Origin: Bacteroidota bacterium
GTDB taxonomy: Bacteria > Bacteroidota > Bacteroidia > Chitinophagales > Saprospiraceae
NCBI GenBank assembly: GCA_018969455.1
Contig: JAGWYI010000091.1
Location: 1 to 10,737 of the forward strand
DNA: 10,737 nucleotides
Reading direction: 5' to 3'
The notes under the pieces were generated by a model, which was not told where the DNA came from, did not search any database, and saw nothing but the letters and a program-made list of their open reading frames with translations. Numbering within the stretch: the first letter of the stretch is position 1; each line of letters starts with the position of its first letter. Positions 5,929-10,737 of this stretch are shown in pieces. A program made the translations under genes and the position numbers.

Positions 5929-7449
5929 ATGCATGTATCCGCATCTTACCCGATTCCTGTTCTTACATTTTTGGTCTTTTGCAGCATTTTCGCTCAAGCC
6001 ATTCAGGCACAGTCGACCCTGGATGCCTATGTATTTGAATCCAACAACCGCGGTTTTTTACAACAGGCATTTGTCACGGTATACAGTTTTCCCGACAACA
6101 CCGTAATAGCCGAATTGCGCAGCGACACCCTGGGGCATTTTTCGTTGCCACTGCCCCGTGGAAAATACCGCATTTTTACCCGAAAAGACGTGTTTTATGA
6201 CCGACAAGACACCCTTGATTTGAATTCAGACAAAGTTTTTGTGAAAATAGAAATGCAGCGCAAGCCCGGCTATTTGTTCGACATTTCCCTCGCCGAAGCG
6301 CGCGACAACTCCGACCAGGTAGTAGATGCCATTCAGGGAGCCACCATTGAAATATACAACCGGACGCAAAACAAAGCAGATATTGTTCTGAAAAACCACC
6401 CCAATGCCTTTTTCCAGCACACCTTCGAACAAGGAAACCACTACACCATGCTGCTGCGGAAGCCGGGATACCTCGCCAAACGCATAGAAATATATGTAAA
6501 TGTAAAAGGCTGCATCCTTTGCGTAGATGGCGTGCGCGACCTCTCGCCGGGCATCAGCGACAACCTGACCGCCGGAAATACCATGGGCACCCTGGTAGCC
6601 AACGTAGAACTGGTTAAAGCAAAAGTGAACAAACGCATCCGCGTCAACAACATATATTACGATTTCGACAAATGGGACATCCGCCCCGACGCCGAGGAAC
6701 AACTGGATAAAATTGTCACCTTGATGAACGACAACCCGAGCCTGCGTGTGGAACTTGGCTCCCATACCGACAGCCGGGGAAACGATGCCTATAATCTGAC
6801 TCTTTCCGAACGCCGGGCTGCTGCCGCAGTGGCTTACATCGTATCCGAAGGCATTGACAGCAGCCGCATCCTTGCCAAAGGCTATGGTGAAACAGAATTG
6901 GTGAATGGATGCAAAAATGACGTTCCCTGCAGCGAAGAAGCCCACCAGCAAAACCGCCGCACCGAATTGCGTATACTCGGCATCGGCGCCGAAGCCCTTG
7001 ACTGGATTCCGTTGGCACAAATCGTTGCCAAAGAAAATACCGAACAGGCAGCCAAAAACACCCGAAAACAAGCAAAAATTACGACTGAAAAACCAAAACA
7101 GCAAACCAAGGAACCCGTGGCCGGCGAATTGGCCGCCCCCGTTGACCCACTTGCATACGAACAGCAACAACGCAACCGTATCCCGAAAATGAACCCTTTG
7201 CCGAAAAACTATATGGGCTACGCCATCGAATTGCGTTGCGCAGGCAAGGAACTCCCAGCCGATTTCCCTGATTTTAGAGGAAACGAACAGGTATTTCAGG
7301 AAAATACCGAAAAAAATGGCTTTTGTTACTACCTTCCCCTCGCCGGTAACGAATTACAAGCCAAAAAACAATTCCAACAAATTAAACAAAACCACCGCGG
7401 CGCTCAACTCGTGCTGTTCGACCGCAAAGGCAAAAATTACCTTCCATAA
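5929..7449 (+). CDS. OmpA-family protein with CnaB-like N-terminus and SPOR-like tail
   Basis: This 506-residue envelope protein has a signal peptide (1-27, cleavage at IQA|QS). Residues about 30-110 look like a CnaB/carboxypeptidase-regulatory-like beta-sandwich (DAYVFESNNRGFLQQAFVTVY, then LPLPRGKYRI). A second related region, about 116-200, contains GATIEIYNRTQNK. The OmpA peptidoglycan-binding domain spans about 237-350: IYYDFDKWDIRPDA, then HTDSRGNDAYNL with D281 and R296, the 15-residue spacing of the Asp/Arg pair that grips diaminopimelate, and NRRTELRI at the end. A Lys/Gln/Thr-rich linker (365-425) leads to a C-terminal module (about 428-505: MGYAIELRCAGK, FCYYLPLAG) resembling a SPOR-like repeat. 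The role is probably anchoring the outer membrane to peptidoglycan. Its stop overlaps the next start by one base. The SPOR call is tentative. Confidence 0.9.
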   Translation: MHVSASYPIPVLTFLVFCSIFAQAIQAQSTLDAYVFESNNRGFLQQAFVTVYSFPDNTVIAELRSDTLGHFSLPLPRGKYRIFTRKDVFYDRQDTLDLNSDKVFVKIEMQRKPGYLFDISLAEARDNSDQVVDAIQGATIEIYNRTQNKADIVLKNHPNAFFQHTFEQGNHYTMLLRKPGYLAKRIEIYVNVKGCILCVDGVRDLSPGISDNLTAGNTMGTLVANVELVKAKVNKRIRVNNIYYDFDKWDIRPDAEEQLDKIVTLMNDNPSLRVELGSHTDSRGNDAYNLTLSERRAAAAVAYIVSEGIDSSRILAKGYGETELVNGCKNDVPCSEEAHQQNRRTELRILGIGAEALDWIPLAQIVAKENTEQAAKNTRKQAKITTEKPKQQTKEPVAGELAAPVDPLAYEQQQRNRIPKMNPLPKNYMGYAIELRCAGKELPADFPDFRGNEQVFQENTEKNGFCYYLPLAGNELQAKKQFQQIKQNHRGAQLVLFDRKGKNYLP

Positions 7450-8273
7450 TGATGCAGGAACATCAATTGAAAAATACCGCTCATTTGAATGCATTCGCCG
7501 TCAATTGGCCGGTGGAACAACCCGGGGCGGTATTGGCCCTGGTGCACGGCCAAAGCGAACACGCGGGCCGATACCAGCACCTGGCAGCCTGGTTCAATGC
7601 CCGCCAAATCGCCGTGGCAGCCTTCGATCAGCAGGGACATGGCAAAACCGAGGGTACCCGCGGCCATGCCAATTCCCTCGACGGTATGATAGACGACGTG
7701 GGACTCTTTTTGGATAAGGTACATACATGGTACCCGGGGGTACCGGTATTTTTATACGGGCACTCCATGGGCGGAAACATTGCGCTCAATTATTTTTTGC
7801 GCCGCCCAAACCGGCTGAATGGCATCATCGCCACCGGCCCCTGGATTCGGCTTGCCTTTGAAGCACCCGCCCTGAAAGTAGCCGCCGGATACCTGCTCAA
7901 ACGCATACTGCCCAGCCTCACCCTGCCCAACGGCTTGCACGCACGCCTGATTTCCCGCGACCCCGATGTGGTACAACGCTATAAAAACGATCCGCTCGTA
8001 CACGGGCGCATCAGCGCAGCCGCAGGAATTGCCCTGCTGGAAGGCGCTACCTGGCTCAACCAATACAGCGGCCCTACCCCGGCGCCCATGCTGCTGATGC
8101 ACGGCGGCGGCGACAAAATTACCTCCATGCCCGCTACCCGGGAATTTGCCGGGCGGGTGACCGGCGATGTTACCTTTCAGGAATGGCCGGGTTTGTACCA
8201 TGAAATACACAATGAAAAGGAGCAGGAACAGGTGTTTGAGGCGGAATTGGGGTGGATGTTGGCGCGGGTTTAG
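7449..8273 (+). CDS. Alpha/beta hydrolase, monoacylglycerol lipase-like
   Basis: This 274-residue protein shows the full serine-hydrolase set of the Hydrolase_4 / monoacylglycerol lipase group. The oxyanion strand is LVHGQSEHAGRY (32-42), followed by DQQGHGKTEGTRGHA (60-74), typical of this group. The nucleophile elbow is GHSMGG with S106, the acid is D222 in HGGGDKIT, and the base is H251 in GLYHEIHNE. Residues about 135-205 form the lid region. It has no signal peptide, so it is probably cytoplasmic, hydrolysing monoacylglycerols or related esters. The start ATG (7449) shares its A with the stop of the OmpA-like gene (TAATG), a strong sign of translational coupling; a second ATG follows at once (7452) and could also serve. 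The final 20 codons are markedly richer in G-ending codons than the rest. Confidence 0.92.
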   Translation: MMQEHQLKNTAHLNAFAVNWPVEQPGAVLALVHGQSEHAGRYQHLAAWFNARQIAVAAFDQQGHGKTEGTRGHANSLDGMIDDVGLFLDKVHTWYPGVPVFLYGHSMGGNIALNYFLRRPNRLNGIIATGPWIRLAFEAPALKVAAGYLLKRILPSLTLPNGLHARLISRDPDVVQRYKNDPLVHGRISAAAGIALLEGATWLNQYSGPTPAPMLLMHGGGDKITSMPATREFAGRVTGDVTFQEWPGLYHEIHNEKEQEQVFEAELGWMLARV

Positions 8274-8400
8274 GTTGGTTAAATGGTTCTAAAGGAAGCC
8301 TTGCGCATGATTTGTGCTGAAAATATAATCAATAAATCACCGGATCTTTCCTGAAAAAATTAAATGCTAATTTGAATTGACGAACATTGTAAAATAAAAT

Positions 8401-8437
8401 AAGGTCGGAAGCAGCGCATCACGCTTCCGACCTTTTT
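8401..8437. terminator. Strong bidirectional rho-independent terminator
   Basis: AAGGTCGGAAGC (8401-8412) and GCTTCCGACCTT (8423-8434) form a perfect 12-bp stem with a 10-base loop. On the plus strand T residues run to 8437, ending the OmpA-like/hydrolase operon. On the minus strand the upstream A-rich run (AAAATAAAATAA) supplies T residues, so it can also end the T9SS remnant on the other strand. Confidence 0.9.
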
Positions 8438-8472
8438 ACATCAGAGGGATTCAATAAACTTTTTTAAGAATA

Positions 8473-8808
8473 TTATTTCACCAAAACAACCCGTTTAGTT
8501 TCCTGATGATCGCCAGTTATGAATGACACAAAATAAACGCCATTGGGAAGCGTCGTTCCATTGAACGTCACTTGATGCGATCCTGCTTGCTGGATGGTAG
8601 TAGGTTGAACCAATTGCTCCACAAGTTTGCCATCCATGTTAAAAACCTTGATATCAACCGATTGATCAAGGGGTAGATTAAACGTAACGGTTGTTATACC
8701 ATTAAAAGGATTGGGGAAAATGCTCAGATTAGTACTGTTCAATGTTGAAGTTTCCACAGTAGAAATATCGCTGCGGTCCTCTGCGCGCTCGTCCGTAAGA
8801 CAATCCAC
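8473..8808 (-). pseudogene. Remnant of a T9SS-secreted protein: C-terminal sorting domain
   Basis: Only the last 111 codons remain. From about residue 28 the sequence is a textbook type A T9SS sorting domain of about 84 residues: LSIFPNPFNGITTVTFNL, then IKVFNMDGKLVEQL, LPNGVYFVSF and the ending KRVVLVK. This domain directs cargo through the type IX secretion pore and onto or off the cell surface; the cargo domain that should precede it (normally hundreds of residues) is absent. In this frame a TGA lies two codons before the first possible start (GTG at 8808), and the next 15 bases already belong to an unrelated gene on the other strand. The first residues (DCLTDERAEDRSDIS) look like a linker. 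It has lower G+C than the DNA to its right. Either a real deletion or an assembly join explains the break. Confidence 0.8.
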
Positions 8809-9470
8809 GGATCAACGACCAGTTGCGGGCCGACGCATTTATCGCCGAATTGAAAGCCTGGGAAGCCCAACCCGGCGACAGTTTACCCGCCCTCATGCTG
8901 ATGTCGCTGCCCAACGACCACACGGCCGGTACCAGTCCGGGTTTCCCCACCACCCGCGCCATGGTGGCGGATAATGACTTAGCCCTGGGCCGCATCAAAG
9001 AAGCCATATCCAAAAGCCGTTTTTGGGCCCACACCGTCATTTTCATCACCGAAGACGATTCCCAGGGCGGCTGGGACCATCTTTCGGCCTGCCGCAGCGG
9101 CGCGATGGTGGTGAGCGCGTACAGCCAGGGCGTGGGGATGGTACACACCGCGTACAATCAAACCTCCATGTTGCGCACCATCGAGCAAATTCTGGGCCTG
9201 CCTCCCATGACCACCATCGACGCAACCGCCTTGCCCATGTTCGATTGTTTTAAAAACGAAGCCCAGGCAGGGAACTATCAATTCCTGCCCAACCGGATAA
9301 AACTGGATGAAATGAACCCGAGTTTTTCGGGATTGGAAGTAAAGGCCTTGTATTACGCCCAAAAATCGGCCGAAAACACTGCGCAGGGCATTGATACGGA
9401 TAATGATGATTTGATGAATCGGGTGATTTGGTTTTCGGTGAAGGGGGAGGTGGGGTATCCCGGGAAGTAG
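8799..9470 (+). pseudogene. Remnant of a YncE/phosphoesterase (alkaline phosphatase superfamily) protein
   Basis: The frame opens right after a TAA at 8796-8798 and reads DNPRINDQLRADAFIAEL, the middle of the family pattern; there is no ATG, only TTG at 8823. It matches the C-terminal phosphoesterase part of bifunctional YncE/alkaline-phosphatase-like proteins (PF04185 type). Numbered from Leu at 8823, it has LPNDHTAGTSPGFPT (29-43), MVADNDLALGRI (47-58), VIFITEDDSQGGWDH (72-86, putative metal ligands D78/D79 and H86) and VHTAYNQTSMLRTIEQILGLPP (107-128). Family members usually exceed 600 residues and carry a signal peptide and a beta-propeller, so most of the protein is missing and the product is probably inactive. 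The 3' end is unusually G-rich. Stop is at 9468-9470. Confidence 0.8.
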
Positions 9471-9481
9471 GGGTGGTGGGG
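9443..9481 (+). other. Potential G-quadruplex spanning a stop codon
   Basis: Five G runs on the plus strand, at 9443-9447, 9452-9455, 9462-9464, 9470-9473 and 9478-9481, are separated by 4-6 bases. This fits a four-stranded G-quadruplex in DNA or mRNA. It covers the stop codon of the phosphoesterase remnant and lies about 55 bp upstream of the toxin start. Folding is inferred, not shown. Confidence 0.35.
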
Positions 9482-9523
9482 TGTGTGCGCTAAAAAGTCC
9501 GTTATTAATTCCACTTTTATCCT

Positions 9524-9531
9524 TAAATTTG
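9524..9531 (+). promoter_or_regulatory. Putative -7 box of the PIN toxin gene, suggesting a leaderless mRNA
   Basis: TAAATTTG at 9524-9531 matches every fixed base of TAnnTTTG, and TTA at 9502-9504 stands where the -33 TTG should be (19-bp spacing). Only four bases separate the box from the ATG at 9536, so RNA synthesis would start at or beside the start codon. Confidence 0.5.
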
Positions 9532-9535
9532 CAGG

Positions 9536-10027
9536 ATGACCAAGTCAACTATATATTTGGATACATCGGCTATCAACTTTCTTTTTGCAGATGACGCACC
9601 TGAAAAGAAAGAAATCACCGTGGATTTTTTCGACAATTTCATCAAATTAGGACTATACGATACCTATGTGACGGAATACGTAATTGCAGAGATTAACCAG
9701 ACCAGTAACGAGGAAGAACGGAATAAACTGCTGAAAGTCGTCGAGGACTACCCTATTGAAGTTTTGCCGGTTGTAAAAGCAGATGAGATTGGTTTTCTGG
9801 CACAAATGTACCTCGATACAGGAATCATGCCTCCCAAAAAATTGTTTGATGCATTACATGTTGCTTTTTGCGTAGTAGCAAAGATCGATTATCTGGTAAG
9901 CTGGAATTTCAAACACTTAGCTAATATCAACAGGGAGCGTCGGATATTGGCTAAAAATTACGAACTTGGTTATATTCACCCGCTCCGTATCATCACACCA
10001 ACAGAATTAACAGGCTATGGAAATTAA
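9536..10027 (+). CDS. PIN-domain protein, probable VapC-like toxin ribonuclease
   Basis: This 163-residue protein has the PIN metal-site arrangement: D9 in IYLDTSAINFLF, a Glu in VTEYVIAEIN (E52 likely, E47 alternative), D105 in KKLFDALHVAFCV and D118 in IDYLVSWNFKHLAN with N124. PIN toxins of the VapC type cut specific RNAs (tRNA, rRNA) with Mg2+/Mn2+ and halt growth until restrained by a partner. All expected acidic residues are present, so it should be active. The downstream gene starts 11 bp before this stop codon, so the order is toxin first, partner second, the reverse of classic vapBC. The composition is clearly lower in G+C than the hydrolase operon, and it sits among gene remnants and an IS end, consistent with horizontal gain. 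The ATG at 9536 is the only sensible start. Confidence 0.85.
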   Translation: MTKSTIYLDTSAINFLFADDAPEKKEITVDFFDNFIKLGLYDTYVTEYVIAEINQTSNEEERNKLLKVVEDYPIEVLPVVKADEIGFLAQMYLDTGIMPPKKLFDALHVAFCVVAKIDYLVSWNFKHLANINRERRILAKNYELGYIHPLRIITPTELTGYGN

Positions 10028-10202
10028 AGTATCAAAAGCGCAAATTTCCGTTTGGGAATGGAAAGACAAGGCATACGAGGAAATAAAGCACCTGCCTATC
10101 CTCGAACAAATGCGCATTATTCAAGAGCGCACTAAGCAGACTATTGCTCAGATAAATGTGAACAAAGCAAAGAACAAGGCATCCTTGCCCAATACCCGCT
10201 AA
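10017..10202 (+). CDS. Small partner protein of the PIN toxin, likely antitoxin
   Basis: This encodes 61 residues, highly charged, with a hydrophobic-aromatic core VWEWKDKAYEEIKHLP (12-27) followed by an apparently amphipathic helix (LEQMRIIQERTKQTIAQINV) and a basic, probably disordered tail. It overlaps the toxin gene by 11 bp in another frame, and the overlap makes co-expression and coupled translation near certain. By position and size it is the probable antitoxin; it shows no ribbon-helix-helix, AbrB or HTH signature that I can see, so autoregulation by DNA binding is not evident. I do not recognise its family. A 7-bp inverted repeat (CTTGCCC 10184-10190 / GGGCAAG 10210-10216) spans its stop codon and may form a hairpin in the mRNA. 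Confidence 0.6.
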   Translation: MEIKVSKAQISVWEWKDKAYEEIKHLPILEQMRIIQERTKQTIAQINVNKAKNKASLPNTR

Positions 10203-10255
10203 ACGCAGGGGGCAAGAGATCTCCCGTTCACCCCCAGATAAATAAAAAAAACTAA

Positions 10256-10537
10256 CCCACGGGTTTCAGACTAACTCCAATCTTCATTACCAATCAAGCT
10301 TCTGATTCTAACGAGGAACTACTGGAAGCAGTAGGCTTAACGGGACTCAAAAAAGGGAAAGTGCTTGATTTTTATGCCACCCATAAAGCTTGGGATACCG
10401 TATTTATAGGGTCCAGAGGAGATTGTAAAATACTCTGTGATGGGGATTTGTGCTATGAAGCCTTTGTAGGTGAAAGCAGGTTGTTGCGCCTAAAAGACTG
10501 CGAAATTGCCGCCATCATTAGAGTTGTTGCGGTATGA
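10256..10537 (+). pseudogene. Startless open frame of unknown family, cut by an IS end
   Basis: An open frame of 93 codons follows a TAA at 10253-10255. It has protein-like composition: about 20-90 reads EELLEAVGLTGLKKGKVLDF, then KAWDTVFIGSRGDCKILCDG and RLLRLKDCEIAAII. There is no in-frame ATG, and the earliest alternatives (ATT near 10286, CTG at 10319, GTG at 10360) are poor. The last few codons (RVVAV) and the stop appear to come from the adjoining insertion sequence rather than from the gene. I read it as the remains of a small accessory gene truncated at both ends. I do not recognise the family. It is the only gene-like content between 10203 and 10540. Confidence 0.45.
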
Positions 10538-10737
10538 GAATCAATTGGTTAAGCAAAAATTCCATAGCCCGGCACAAACGCCTGCGACGAGATTATATAA
10601 TTGAATATTTCGATAGCGTAAACGGTCAGATAAAAATCTAAATCGCTTCAATCCTCCTATTGAATGTTCAACTTTAACCCTGACTGAACTCCTTTGTTTG
10701 TTGCTGTTTTTATGGTCTTCTGTGAGTGGCTTGTTCT
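10521..10737 (-). mobile_element. Left end of an IS5-like insertion sequence, continuing past the window
   Basis: The transposase 3' end reads leftwards and stops at 10541, and IS termini usually lie within tens of bases of that. A likely terminus is GAGTTGTTGCGG starting at 10521, directly after TTA (10518-10520). A GAG-type tip beside a TNA target triplet is the habit of the IS1031 branch of IS5. The right end and its inverted repeat are outside the window, so the boundary is inferred. Confidence 0.5.
10541..10735 (-). CDS. IS5-family DDE transposase, C-terminal part (partial)
   Basis: Minus-strand frame, open from the window edge to TGA at 10543-10541, giving the last 64 residues. It contains RVKVEHSIGGLKRFRFLSDR, the conserved C-terminal motif of IS5/IS1031-type DDE transposases: the Glu is the third catalytic acid and the Lys seven residues later completes the E-x6-K signature. 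It continues with a helix (LYNLVAGVCAGLWNF) typical of this group. The enzyme cuts and joins the IS ends during transposition. Upstream parts, including the two catalytic Asp residues, lie outside the window, so intactness cannot be judged. Confidence 0.85.
   Translation of the reverse strand, partial: NKPLTEDHKNSNKQRSSVRVKVEHSIGGLKRFRFLSDRLRYRNIQLYNLVAGVCAGLWNFCLTN

Noticed and set aside
6226..7170. 314-codon open frame on the minus strand opposite the OmpA-like gene
   Set aside because: It is antisense to a gene with clear domains, has Phe/Val/Gly-rich shadow composition and shows no family motif.
10184..10216. CTTGCCC/GGGCAAG inverted repeat considered as an integron attC site or terminator
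   Set aside because: No attC core triplets in the right places and no T tract; kept only as a possible mRNA hairpin in the partner-gene entry.
10254..10265. AACCC-AC-GGGTT palindrome considered as a REP-like element
   Set aside because: Single short copy with a two-base loop; no second unit or transposase of the REP type nearby.
10534..10641. 35-codon ORF overlapping the startless frame as ATGA
   Set aside because: It lies entirely opposite the conserved C-terminus of the IS5-type transposase, which explains the sequence better.
1..10737. CRISPR array, tRNA or rRNA genes
   Set aside because: No regularly spaced direct repeats of CRISPR size, no tRNA-like cloverleaf with T-loop signature, and no rRNA core segments were seen on either strand.

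Overview
The window looks like chromosomal DNA of a member of the Bacteroidota, perhaps a Saprospira/Chitinophaga-type lineage. The evidence is a type IX secretion (T9SS) C-terminal sorting domain, an OmpA-family protein with a CnaB-like N-terminus, a short heme-copper oxidase subunit III, several close matches to the Bacteroidota primary promoter (TTG-N19-TAnnTTTG), and a general lack of Shine-Dalgarno sequences before start codons. I cannot name the species.

Layout. (1) Positions 1-2000 hold an EamA/DMT-type transporter and a solitary cytochrome c oxidase subunit III gene, separated by a phased array of GGATT-like units. (2) Positions 2035-4386 hold a tight three-gene operon: a secreted probable outer-membrane beta-barrel, a DUF2306 membrane protein, and an unrecognised exported protein. 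Gaps are 7 bp and then an ATGA overlap. (3) Positions 4387-4871 have no gene but are not empty. They carry two convergent promoter-to-terminator units without a credible ORF: a plus-strand unit behind a sigma-54-like -24/-12 element, and a minus-strand unit behind a perfect TATATTTG box. Each would give an RNA of about 85-95 nt. (4) Positions 4872-8273 hold fmt (minus strand), divergent from an OmpA-like lipid/peptidoglycan-anchoring protein that is translationally coupled to a monoacylglycerol-lipase-like hydrolase. A strong bidirectional terminator follows at 8401-8437.

(5) From about 8470 to the right end the DNA looks accessory and rearranged. The C-terminal remnant of a T9SS-secreted protein (minus) and the C-terminal remnant of a YncE/phosphoesterase-type protein (plus) abut head to head at about 8796-8810, and both have lost their N-terminal parts. 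Next comes a PIN-domain toxin followed by an overlapping small partner gene, with a promoter so close that the toxin mRNA may be leaderless. A 93-codon open frame without a start codon comes next. The right edge is the 3' end of an IS5-like transposase gene on the minus strand, and its element seems to have cut into that open frame.

The best candidates for something undescribed are the pair of small-RNA-like units at 4465-4783 and the three-gene membrane/secreted operon at 2035-4386. All functions are read from sequence motifs by eye. No database search or folding calculation was run.
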